Shown: positions 9,626 to 17,500 of the stretch, piece after piece
Numbering within the stretch: the stretch's first letter is position 1
Layout of the letters: the number at the start of each line of letters is the position of its first letter
Origin: Halisarca cf. caerulea
Taxonomy: Eukaryota > Porifera > Demospongiae > Chondrillida > Halisarcidae
Assembly (NCBI GenBank): GCA_963170055.1
Contig: CAUJGJ010000065.1
Location: 735,001-752,500, forward strand
Length of the DNA stretch: 17,500 nt
Direction of reading: 5' to 3'
The notes under the pieces: generated by a model
Told to the model about the DNA's origin: nothing
What the model saw: the letters and a program-made list of their open reading frames with translations, nothing else
Databases searched by the model: none
Position numbers and translations under genes: made by a program

Positions 9626-11328
9626 TGCCAATCCAGCTTGGTGATTTCCTTATACCTTATTGCTGTGACTGTAGTACACAAGTATATATGTAGCATATTA
9701 CATAGGTATGTCCTCCCTCCAACTTTACACTCTTGTTTGTGTGAATTAATACTATATCTGGGCCCCTCTGTGTTTGAGTACCAAAAATTATGCTTCCATA
9801 GGAGTGGCAGCCCCGCAGGAAACTTGTTTACTTTTATCTCCACTGCATGTACTAGACAAATTCCTCCTCCACCTTGCTGAGACTCATGGAGGCTCCTCGG
9901 GATCTCCTGTACTGGGTATAGTTGACAATGCTTGGGTGGTTGTTGGTCTCCATTGTGCTGAAGTCACAAACCCAAAGAACGGAAATAAAGCAAACAAGGC
10001 CATTCTCATCAAGAGTATCCAGGATGCCATCAACTATCCTGACGAGGAAGACAGTGCAAGTACGTACAGATATAAGTGTATTAGAGTCAACACTACAAAC
10101 CTGATGCATGCGTTTAGTACATAGAACTTACACTATGCAGTTGGATGAAATATTTCAAATGTTACATTAAGACTTAGTCTACCTGTTCATGTAGAACCTG
10201 ACTATAATGCTGCTATTGACGAAGCAACTGCAAAAGCTGTAGAATTGGGCGTCGTTGTGCAAGGTAATGAACTCATGCATATATATACAGTAGTGGATGT
10301 TGCATTATTCACCTGCATGCTTGGCTTGTGTCTACCCTTAGGCTAGTGTGTGCATATGACATTTGATATTTGCATGCGCTGGTCAATTGCAAATTGTTGA
10401 TATGCATGAACATCCAGTGATGCAGACATGTAATTTTTATTATAATTGTAATAATAATTTTATCCTATATATACTATAAAATTACTGTTCTAAACCTGTC
10501 ACAAGCAAGCTATATGCTCGTGTATATTCAGTTTTGAATTATTAGTTTCATTGTGTATTTTTTCTGTATGCGTTGCTGTTTTATAGACAAACCAGTCGAA
10601 GAACCCATCACCGATTTGTATGGTCTTTCACCAGCTGGTAAGCTAGCCCCAGATGAAACTGACCATATTCTGTGTTTTACGCTGTACATTGGATGAGCGA
10701 AGACTGGTCAATGTGTCTGTAGAGTCCATGTCTAAGGAGAATAGTACAGCAGCTCGGATCCATATAATATGTGCATTCACTGCAAGTTCTATATACACAT
10801 ACCAACACCTGGGAATATTGCATGTGCACAATGTGTTGATTGTGCACTTAAGTTTACAATAATATTGGTTTGGGCTTACCTGCATGCTAGACCAAGTACC
10901 ATATAATAGTATAAATTTCAAAGTACATTCATGATTGTGTGAAGCGTAACGATTGAGATATGTTTATATGTAGCATTGAAGCATATTGACTCTCTCTGAT
11001 TTCTAATGTACATGCAATATGTATGTTCGCAGTGTTGGATGGAAAACCTACTGATGCTGGACTTCAGGGTGTTGTTGACATCACTGGAAATTGGGATGAG
11101 GTGGCCCTAGCCCTTGGAGTTCCTAATCACAAAGTTGTAGGGTATCGACAACAACCACAACCTGGGGTGAGTGCTCTCGTGTACTGGAGAAATGGAAAGA
11201 TAAAGAACAAACCAGTAACATGGAGATATTTGTTAGAGGTAATAGAAGGTCGAGAGATATTAGGACCAGTTGTGGCTGAAGAAATTGCAGAAAAATTGCG
11301 GGAATGTCCAGATTGGACCAGGAAATAG
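8168..11328 (+). CDS. Trypsin/HtrA-like serine protease with C-terminal death domain (7 exons, 381 aa)
   Basis: Predicted exons are 8168-8277, 8439-8661, 8900-9092, 9856-10059, 10195-10263, 10587-10637 and 11033-11328. All introns are GT-AG, phases agree at every junction, and the sum is 382 codons including TAG. The ATG has an in-frame TAA two codons upstream (8162-8164). Residues 1-36 end in the strand PSIVYIETH. Residues 38-243 form a PA-clan (Trypsin_2/HtrA-like) fold: GTGSI, then LLTCNHVI with catalytic His64; KLDFTLIALK with Asp114; GGSSGSPV with nucleophile Ser190; then WVVVGLH. Residues 244-283 are a linker carried on two short exons. Residues 284-381 are a death domain with PTDAGLQ, NWDEVALALGVP, YWRNG and VTWRYLLE. 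No signal peptide, membrane segment or PDZ domain is visible, so a cytosolic place is likely. I infer a regulated protease that is recruited or clustered through its death domain; the substrate is unknown. The 763-nt third intron contains a long (CA)n tract. Fold and triad are confident; exact exon edges less so. Confidence 0.82.
8439..10059 (+). other. Protease-domain exons 2-4 carrying the catalytic triad
   Basis: The triad is spread over three exons: His in 8439-8661, Asp in 8900-9092, Ser in 9856-10059. Junctions are phase 2 (before exon 2), phase 0 (8661/8900), phase 1 (9092/9856) and phase 1 (10059/10195). The N-H-V context of His and the G-x-S-G-x-P context of Ser match cytosolic PA-clan proteases better than secreted chymotrypsins. 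The cysteines present are not in the usual trypsin disulfide positions. The Ser exon has a strong pyrimidine tract slightly downstream of the chosen acceptor (9870-9884), but only the AG at 9854-9855 keeps phase with the preceding exon and the D-K-F-L-L-H strand. Confidence 0.8.
9387..9622. repeat. Long interrupted (CA)n microsatellite in protease intron 3
   Basis: About 235 nt of CA dinucleotides with scattered CG steps and one interruption (attgtcaaacaaacatacg, about 9513-9531) lie within the intron 9093-9855. The large apparent ORFs across it on both strands are repeat translations. Alternating purine-pyrimidine tracts of this length can adopt Z-DNA. Confidence 0.95.
11033..11328 (+). other. 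Death-domain exon of the protease gene
   Basis: This is the last coding exon. The acceptor follows a pyrimidine-containing tract (gtatgttcgcag) and the exon enters in phase 1, completing a Val codon. It encodes residues 284-381. Death-fold hallmarks seen are the helix-1 motif PTDAGLQ, helix 2-3 W..VALALGVP, helix 4-5 ALVYWRNG, helix 5 TWRYLLEVI and a final PDWT. It aligns without large gaps to both domains of the gene at 13756-15236, sharing P[ST]D.GLQ, W..[LV]A.A[LV]GVP, YW.NG, TW.[FY]LL and W-T near the end. Such domains normally make homotypic complexes in apoptosis and innate signalling. The whole domain sits in one exon, which ends in TAG. Confidence 0.85.
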
Positions 11329-12483
11329 GATATAATATATCATACCCAATTGACCTATATACCTTTTCTAAAGAAGTTTACATTAATATATTTGTAATGG
11401 CATGAAATATCCATGTTGGTAGATCATGCAAAGCATGTACCTTTATTAGATGGTCACCATTCAATGTAGATGAATTAATGCGATGTACGGTTTGCATGTA
11501 CTCAGTTAGTACTGTTAACTGAGTTATTTTTGCTGTATAGTATTATTATTGCATGTGATAATTATAAATATATTCACTGCACAAATAAGCTGAGTTTTAC
11601 TATACGTAAAGTACATATAACATCATGCATGCATTGTACAATATGAAGTTTAAGTCAATACTGTCATTGATCGGTATACATAGATTGATATCTTTATTTT
11701 GCAAGGGCATGTAACTTAATTTATATTAAGCTGATTTTGTTAAATATTATCTTTTTGGATGCTCTATTTTCACCAGCTTTGCTATATAAAGGGGTCTCCC
11801 GGGCCCTTGTAATACGATACATGTTATTATTCAGTATTGAATATCATGATCATTATTGTCAGAAGGTTGCCCCTTCACACTATAGGGCTGGTATAAAAGG
11901 AGAACCTGGAATTTTACAATAACGTACTGCAGTCAAAGATTACATAAGAGTAAAACCAAACATAGACCACATACATACATACACTAGGACAACAAACAGA
12001 AACACTATAAGGGGTGTAGAATAATTAATTATTGAACAAAATTGGAATACAATTAAGCCACAATACATGCAGTATATATATATAGCAGACATGAATGTAG
12101 AGCGCAATTCAAGCACATCACACACAATTGCGAGCATCTAGTATGCATGAAGTATGGTTTTGGGATCATAATCTAGAAGTCTGGCAACCATTCGCCTCTC
12201 GTGGTCGGTGAATAAAAATGGCGCTCAGCTATAGCGGGAGGGACTAGTCTGTGTACAGAACAAGTACTCTATGATTTAGCGCTCGTTTGTGGTCCATAGT
12301 AGTATTCATCATTTAAATATTGGTATGTTAACTTTACTACTCGCAAGAAATCGGTCTATGAGAGAAGTGTTGAGTTTATTTACGATCAAAACTTGATTTG
12401 TAGGTGGAGCCGCGGGTTTGAAAGCAAACAAGTACAAGGTAGGACCATTGCCTTATGAATTTCATTCGGTAGTGTGTTTCGAC

Positions 12484-12484
<1 letters not shown>
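11329..12484. other. Intergenic, no gene recognised
   Basis: The protease gene's 3' UTR must start here, but no AATAAA or ATTAAA was seen in the first 300 nt. A hairpin with a 9-bp stem (ACTCAGTTA 11500-11508, TAACTGAGT 11516-11524) followed by TATTTTT lies about 170 nt after the stop. Near 12218 the motif aataaaaATGGCGCTC resembles the YY1-like start element at 292 and sits in a small CpG-containing patch, but the frame stops after eight codons. Confidence 0.4.
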
Positions 12485-12582
<98 letters not shown>

Positions 12583-12598
12583 GTGTGTGTGTGTGTGT
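12485..12598. repeat. (GT)n microsatellite
   Basis: About 114 nt of GT dinucleotide with a single GC step near 12577. Open frames on both strands across it are artefacts. Confidence 0.97.
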
Positions 12599-13440
12599 TG
12601 CTGGATATTTGATGTTATTGCCATAATTATACATAATTGTACTCCATATCAGTGGCTGATTTAGTAGCCAGACTTGTATGGTCTATTTAAAGAAAAGTGG
12701 GGATAATTCGGAATGGAGCAGCAGGTTATTCAAAAATGATCAGCCAAAAGTAGTGTCAATCTTAAGCTATGCATATTTTACTCAACAGTATTTTCTCTGC
12801 ATTTGAATTAGGACTGTTGCAGTAGCAGTATGGCTGTACCAGCATTTGTTCCTAATATCCCCAGCTTTCCAAATTGCCCCACTATATCAGCATGTTTAAT
12901 CATGACATGCTTGTATTCCAGCACTAAGTACATAGCCTACGTCTCTTATTAATCCACCATTTTATTAGGATGGCGGATTCAGTACAATTATTAAATGATT
13001 ATTGTTTAAATTTGTAAAATGGTTCACTTGGTTTCGTTTGCAGTAGAAATGCCTCAGCAAAATCTTTTTGTACATAATAGACTTGTGTTTGCATATTTTA
13101 AAATTACATCTAATGACTGCAAGTCGAGTGCTTGACAATTGTACTGTGCTTGTATGCATGTACAATTGATCATGAAGTGTAATGCTAAAGTTGATATGGT
13201 AATCCTGAATTGCACAATCATATGCATGCTTATGTATGCTTTGGAGCATGAAAACTCTTCGGACTCAATATGCACTGTACCCTCCACCCCCAAATTGCTT
13301 GGCCAGATCCACACTGCATACATTGTACTATTAGACATTATATGGTGTTGTGCAAACTGAAACCGTACAGCTCAGCTGTGCTATCATAATGGGTTATGTG
13401 CTAATGTTGGTTGGCTATTGTCTGTTGCTGCAGCACTTAG
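12599..13440. other. Intergenic, no gene recognised
   Basis: Short minus-strand frames at 12965-13338 have no motif. ATGGCGGATTCAG at about 12970 echoes the catggcagattc found at 16712 and 17456, but leads only to a 15-codon frame. Confidence 0.35.
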
Positions 13441-13624
13441 CAGGCCCGGAGGAAACTATAAGAAAGTGGTGGGGCATCTGAATTTGGCTTTGGTTACAAT
13501 ATATCCCACTGTTAATGATAGCAGCCCATCAAGCTCTAATTGACCATAATTATATTTTTGAGGTTTGGTATTAAAAGTGGTAGGGCCATATTGCTCTGCA
13601 ACCCTAGTGGTTCCTCCGGCCCTA
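13441..13624. mobile_element. Short inverted-repeat element upstream of the tandem death-domain gene
   Basis: GGCCCGGAGGAAAC (13443-13456) is matched inversely by GGTTCCTCCGGCCC (13609-13622). TTAG lies just outside both ends (13437-13440 and 13626-13629), a possible target duplication. An inner direct repeat (AGTGGTGGGGCA near 13466 and AGTGGTAGGGCC near 13576) is also present. It ends about 130 bp before the start codon of the next gene. Confidence 0.5.
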
Positions 13625-13710
13625 TTTAGGAGTGCCATTCTTTCACGTGATGCCTTATTTTTATGTTATTTTTTGAAGATTTATTCTAAGATTTTCTCCA
13701 TTTTCTATAG

Positions 13711-13755
13711 CATTGTCTGGCTGGTGGGAAAGCACATAGTTTCTGAATCATCAAA
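13711..13755 (+). other. Candidate 5' UTR segment of the tandem death-domain gene
   Basis: A strong pyrimidine tract and acceptor (ctccattttctatag, ending 13710) lies 45 nt before the ATG at 13756. The first coding exon may therefore begin at 13711 and be joined to an upstream non-coding exon, as suggested also for the protease gene. Inferred from the splice signal alone. Confidence 0.35.
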
Positions 13756-15236
13756 ATGGCTTCTAATGAAGGTAAGATTGCAGCTATAATATCATTTTGC
13801 AACACTGAAGTACCTGCTTTTGCAGCATGTTACATTGTTGACTATTTTCCATGTCAGTTTTAATGAGAAAACCCTCTGACAATGGACTGCAGTGTGTTGC
13901 GGATATGGTGGGTGTTTGGGACAAGTTAGCAATAGCTCTGGGTGTTCCAATGGTTAAGATTAAAGAATATCGTCACCAGTCACTATCCAGTATAACATCG
14001 CTGTTGTACTGGAGAAATGGCTCAACAGGCAATCCAGTGACGTGGAAGTTTCTGTTGGACAAAGTACAAGGCATACCAGATCTAGGACAGCCGATGGCAG
14101 AGGATATTGAAAAGGGTATTACTGCAAATCCAGATTGGACAGATTCAGGTACATACATGGGTAGCAGGTGGCATGCATATATACATATATTCCAAGACGT
14201 GAATGGTATGTTATGGTGTGTTACCTTGTTTCTGATTGTGCAGGTTCCAACCCACAGCAAGTTACCATTAAACCATCATGTAAGGTTCTTCATGACTGAA
14301 TTCTTAATGCTGCTTTATTGTAATATTGTTTTAATGTGCATGTATCGATATGTATTATACTAACGTATTAATTTTAGTGAAATCCCACTATAGCTAGACT
14401 AAGTTTTCAGGAACCCTATCTATTGGGCAGATTTCCGAGTTCTGTTCATTATGCTTACTGCAGTGCCTGACTGGTACAAAAGCTCAATCCTCGTGGTTTG
14501 ATCTTTTCATTGGTCCCAAGAGTATTCACTTTAGAGGGGTTCACTGGGTAATTTAGTCAGTGGGCAATATGTAGCACACTGATGTACATTGGCAAAATAT
14601 GGGATGCGACTTATCCACCAAATAGTTTATTATGGCTGATGAGATCGTAATGCTGTTTAAAACCATGGTGCGACTTACGTATACTCCATGAAATACTGTG
14701 TGTGGGGGGGTGAGTGTGTGTGTGTGGGTGGTGTGTGTGTGTGTGTGTGTGGGTGGGTGGGTGTGGGTGTGGGTGTGGGTGTGTGGGTGTGGATGGGTGG
14801 GTGTGTCCGTGCATACTTGTGTACCTGTGTGCGGGCGTGTGCTTGTGCACATGTGTACATGCATACATACATGTGCATCTACATGCAGGCGTGCGTTCAT
14901 GTAGTATTTGCCCCATTCCTTTTGACAATAGTTATGAACAAGTCACCAACTGATGCTGGTCTTCAGGGCATTGTTAGCGATCCTAACATTGGAGGGTTTT
15001 GGACTCAACTGGCAACTGCAGTGGGAGTTCCAGCACCATTTATTAAGCGATGCGAGCAAAATCCAACGCCTGGTGTGACTGCTCTGAGGTACTGGGTGAA
15101 TGGTAACGTTGATGATGTAGACACAACTTGGGAGTTTTTATTGGATACCATGAGAGAAGACCCTAACCTTGGTAAAGATGTTGTCGATAAGTTGGAGAAG
15201 AAGATTGAAGGCCATCGTCATTGGACTCAATGGTGA
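13756..15236 (+). CDS. Tandem death-domain protein, possible adaptor (4 exons, 215 aa)
   Basis: Predicted exons are 13756-13771, 13858-14148, 14244-14279 and 14932-15236, ending in TGA. Introns are 86, 95 and 652 nt, all GT-AG. The ATG is preceded in frame by TGA at 13744-13746, supporting the start MASNE. Residues 6-102 form death domain 1 (KPSDNGLQ, VWDKLAIALGVP, LLYWRNG, VTWKFLLD, PDWTD). Residues 103-115 are a short polar linker (SNPQQVTIKPS). Residues 116-215 form death domain 2 (SPTDAGLQ, FWTQLATAVGVP, LRYWVNG, TTWEFLLD, HWTQW). No catalytic domain, signal peptide or membrane segment is visible, so it consists almost wholly of interaction domains. It lies 2.4 kb downstream of, and co-directional with, the protease-death-domain gene, and its domains are clear relatives of that one. 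I infer an adaptor or competitive inhibitor; the sequence cannot decide which. The third intron contains a G-rich/GT microsatellite. Confidence 0.8.
14701..14870 (+). repeat. G-rich GT microsatellite with quadruplex-forming core, in intron 3 of the tandem death-domain gene
   Basis: Mixed (GT)n and (GGGT)n sequence. GGGTGGGTGGG at 14751-14761, followed within three bases by another GGG, is a textbook G-quadruplex pattern on the coding strand, so it would also be present in the pre-mRNA. It ends about 60 nt before the acceptor of the last exon. The long plus-strand frame starting at 14688 that crosses it is a repeat translation joined by chance to the real exon. Confidence 0.85.
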
Positions 15237-16430
15237 ACATGTGAGCCGTTACGGGACACAGCTATTACATGGACCCCAAACCACTATGCACTAATTCGAT
15301 GAAATCAATAGTCCCCATTAAATTTATATAAGTTTGTAGAGTGTCCGATTTGAAGTTCTTATTACTTTGTCTGGGTGAAGTTCAATTCATTGTGAAATCT
15401 TCTCCTGTCCCACACATATACAATATACAATGAGTGCAAGTGTGTGGTTGAAGCAGATCGATAGTATTGACTGATCCATGCTTCCCTTGTGTGTCGTGGG
15501 AAGTTCTGTTACATATTACATGGCAAGTCAGTTGGCAACAACATCTTTCCGTTAGAATATTTTTTAGTAAGAATAACCCCCGCATGCCATCACTGCAGCC
15601 CCTGTGATACGCCATCCACAGACTTACTGATCGATAGATAACAGCTAGCTATTATCATAGTGATAGGGCTAGGGCTGCATAGGGTTCGTGTTCAGTACAA
15701 ACTTACAGTTACAGGGGGATTAGCCACAGACTTTGTCACCGCATTTTTTTCACGTACCCATTCATGCTTTACATAGTTTGGTTTTCCTATCTATTGAGGC
15801 GGATGCTCAGACTTGGGAGGTGCACAACATGATAATATGCAAATGGGGATTTTTGAACCCTAGAGGAGCATGCCTTTGTGTGGTAAGCTGGACAGAGATG
15901 AAGTTTCGCAGTGGAAGTCAAACCTGTTGGGCTATATATGTACCATACGTACGTGTTCATTGACCGATCGACGCTGTAACGCGTCGTCACGCGTCATCGA
16001 TATCGGGTTTACTTTTTGTTGGTACGACGTGCGGACGTATACGCATCTTTCCTTCCGTGCTGTACTGCTGGCGTGAGCTAGAACAAGAAACTGCTGTAAG
16101 AGAATTAAGGTTAGATAGGCTCTGCAAAGGAATTTATCTGTGTTATAGACCATATATAGTAGGCTGGTGTAATCGGCCTGTAATAATTGAGAATTAATTC
16201 TTAATTTCAATGCAACTAGCGCACGTGGTAACGCGTACGGATCCTGTCGTACTTATCAATCCTTGCATGATCGTTACAGACTAGCTATAATATATAATCG
16301 TGCATAAAAAGAATTCACTGGTGCATTTAACCATAGGTAATAGAAAGCGTAGCCATCTTCCTCATCTTCCTTGTTGTTTGAACAGTCTTTTTTAAATTCA
16401 GTCTGTTGATTGCGAAGTGGCTCTCTTCTG
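15237..16430. other. Intergenic; CpG-rich patch near 15965-16050, no gene recognised
   Basis: After the 3' UTR of the tandem death-domain gene no exon is convincing. The patch at 15965-16050 (cgacgctgtaacgcgtcgtc...) is rich in CpG and ACGCGT-type steps and could be a promoter. Minus-strand frame 16274-16534 contains CSNNKEDEEDGYAFYYLW, which looks protein-like but has no family I recognise. Confidence 0.3.
15317..15322 (+). terminator. ATTAAA polyadenylation signal of the tandem death-domain gene
   Basis: The common variant signal ATTAAA lies about 80 nt after the TGA at 15234-15236, with T-rich and GT-rich sequence following (gtttgtagagtgtccg). The position is right for a short 3' UTR. No AATAAA or ATTAAA was seen within 300 nt of the protease gene's stop at 11328. 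Confidence 0.45.
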
Positions 16431-16431
16431 G

Positions 16432-16556
16432 CCTTGCCAGGGGAGTACTCACCTTGTGTCCGAGGCCTGTTCACTCTGTTTTCATTCAACCTTGCCAGGG
16501 ACCAGGTGTACGTTTGTACCAAGCGCTGCACCATGGCAACCCTGTGTCCGAGGCCT
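16432..16556. repeat. Interleaved short direct repeats
   Basis: CCTTGCCAGGG occurs at 16432-16442 and 16490-16500. CC[TC]TGTGTCCGAGGCCT occurs at 16452-16468 and 16540-16556 with one difference. The order A-B-A-B suggests an old tandem duplication with a unit of roughly 60-90 bp. Confidence 0.6.
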
Positions 16557-16676
16557 CTTTTTGTATCATTATTGTTCCATATTTTGAATAATAATGTATG
16601 AACACAGTAATTATATTTAATTTAGGTATATAGTATACTACTAGATTATTTCACCTTGTATATATCACTGTCAGTC

Positions 16677-16743
16677 ATGGACTGTCCCATACCCGAGCTC
16701 AAATCCTGTACATGGCAGATTCAGACACGGTTGGAGTCGGTCA
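16677..16743 (+). other. Candidate upstream exon of the third gene
   Basis: ATG at 16677 opens MDCPIPELKSCTWQIQTRLE and reaches a donor, GTCAG|GTATAA, near 16744 without a stop. An alternative frame from the ATG at 16712 reads MADSDTVGVGQ. It lies 0.7 kb upstream of, and on the same strand as, the gene start at 17470. It could be a 5' exon of that gene or a chance frame; no family is recognised. Confidence 0.2.
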
Positions 16744-16902
16744 GGTATAATGATTCAGAAGAAGACTTTGCGCTAAGCATGCATGTATGCATGCATGTGT
16801 TTACATGATTCATAGCTGATATGAATTCAGATTGAGTATATATACAGGATCAATATGTGCACTACAAATCTGCAGCATGCATTATACAGACTGAGGTATG
16901 TA

Positions 16903-17054
16903 CAGTGAAACCACTGTCTAATCCAACCATTTTATCTGGTACAGTTACTGTATTAAATTAAAATATATGCTAAGTGTCACTTCATAATCTGATGATCTCC
17001 TAATCCAACACTTTTTCAAGCTCCAACGAGTGTTGGATTGGAGAGATTTCACTG
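16903..17054. mobile_element. pogo/Tigger-like MITE (152 bp)
   Basis: The left end CAGTGAAACCACTGTCTAAT and the reverse complement of the right end CAGTGAAATCTCTCCAATCC share the CAGTGAAAYC start typical of pogo/Tigger-type elements, each leading into AATCCAAC. TA precedes the left end (16901-16902). The right flank is TG, possibly a mutated TA. An inner copy of the AATCCAACACT motif forms a second hairpin with AGTGTTGGATT. No transposase is encoded. Confidence 0.65.
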
Positions 17055-17461
17055 TGCACCACATTTGGGAGACCACTAGAACCAATAGGGACCTGTGAAA
17101 AGGTATATAGTCTTTCAGCTAAGCCATTCTTTCATGCACAAGGGTTGTCTCTCAAAAGGAGTACTAATTAATGCGTGCTTTCTAGATCCATCAGCCTGAG
17201 GTCCTATGTATTATGCTGTCGAGATATTTATGATAGGTACAGCTATCAGAGTCTATGTCAATTGCCTTTAGCTATGCATATAGAACAGAATACTAGCTGC
17301 AAATATTAATAAATTTGACTGCAGTTGTATACTCTGTGCTGTCCTGGGACCAATCTAACCGTACCATTATATGAATTTTATCAGATTCTATCACATTCAA
17401 TATGATTGTTTAATAATATAATATTATAGCTGTCATGGTGCTAATCTCTCACTACATGGCA
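17055..17461. other. Upstream region of the third gene, nothing recognised
   Basis: AT-rich sequence with no motif, exon or repeat that I can support. It ends in catggCAG, a possible acceptor just before the leader of the gene starting at 17470. Confidence 0.4.
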
Positions 17462-17469
17462 GATTCGAA

Positions 17470-17500
17470 ATGACAGAAATCAAGGAGGGTTCTGTTGCTC
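17470..17500 (+). CDS. Start of a paralogue of the protease gene (5' fragment, cut by window end)
   Basis: The ATG at 17470 opens a frame reading MTEIKEGSVA before the window ends. Exon 1 of the gene at 8168 reads MAERKEGSVA. The leaders also match: cagattcgaaATG here versus cagattctaaacaATG there, each preceded by a CAG that could be a splice acceptor (17462 and 8157). Together the protein start and the leader suggest a third, co-directional member of the cluster, probably another protease-containing gene. Only ten codons are visible, so its domain content is inference. Confidence 0.6.
   Translation, partial: MTEIKEGSVA

Noticed and set aside
9256..9880. Open frames of 83-180 codons on both strands with His-Thr or Cys-Val repeats
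   Set aside because: They are translations of the (CA)n microsatellite inside a protease intron. Only 9856-10059 is real coding sequence.
11023..11328. Death domain as a stand-alone gene starting at ATG 11023
   Set aside because: The ATG lies in the pyrimidine-containing stretch before a good acceptor (cgcag, 11032), and the upstream exons join in matching phase.
12376..12634. Overlapping frames around the (GT)n tract
   Set aside because: Pure dinucleotide-repeat translation with no flanking coding signal.
13851..14363. 170-residue single-exon frame starting at ATG 13851
   Set aside because: The ATG is inside the acceptor (ccATGTCAG). After PDWTDS the frame loses death-domain character at a GTACAT donor, and the tail is intron.
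14688..15236. Single-exon 182-residue frame including death domain 2
   Set aside because: Its first 80 or so residues are G/V/C/W repeats from the microsatellite. A good acceptor at 14930-14931 and phase-matched upstream exons explain the real part.
1..17500. tRNA, rRNA or CRISPR-like structures
   Set aside because: No cloverleaf with a TTCGA-type arm, no rRNA core sequence and no regularly spaced repeats were found. The only periodic arrays are microsatellites.

Overview
The window looks like eukaryotic (metazoan) nuclear DNA: AT-rich, with GT-AG introns, long (CA/GT)n microsatellites and several short inverted-repeat transposons. Death-fold domains encoded as single exons beside an intracellular trypsin-like protease suggest an early-branching invertebrate. 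My best guess is a demosponge, but this is inferred from gene content only. No bacterial operon, rRNA, tRNA or CRISPR array was recognised.

Layout. Positions 1-7300 hold no gene I can establish. They contain promoter-like CpG-rich patches (about 245-300, 2850-3520, 4320-4600, 7060-7300), one speculative two-exon minus-strand ORF (4334-4592), at least three inverted-repeat mobile elements (1990-2328, 4918-5067, 5353-5851) and several simple repeats. Positions 8168-11328 hold a seven-exon plus-strand gene that I assembled from splice signals and reading phase. It encodes a 381-residue intracellular trypsin/HtrA-like serine protease with an intact His64/Asp114/Ser190 triad and a C-terminal death domain. 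Positions 13756-15236 hold a four-exon gene encoding a 215-residue protein made of two tandem death domains. At the right edge (from 17470) starts a third gene whose first ten codons and leader resemble exon 1 of the protease gene, so this appears to be a locally duplicated cluster.

How the genes may work together (inference). Death domains assemble into homotypic complexes. A protease carrying a death domain next to a protein made only of death domains resembles the effector/adaptor logic of caspase activation, with a PA-clan serine protease replacing the caspase. This is the most interesting system in the window. Its three death-domain exons all start in phase 1, and the one followed by another coding exon also ends in phase 1, so it is a phase-symmetric, shuffle-ready module.

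The intergenic parts 11329-13755 and 15237-17469 hold microsatellites, two more inverted-repeat elements (13441-13624 and a pogo/Tigger-like one at 16903-17054) and CpG-rich patches. All exon junctions are predictions from sequence reading and have not been checked against transcripts.
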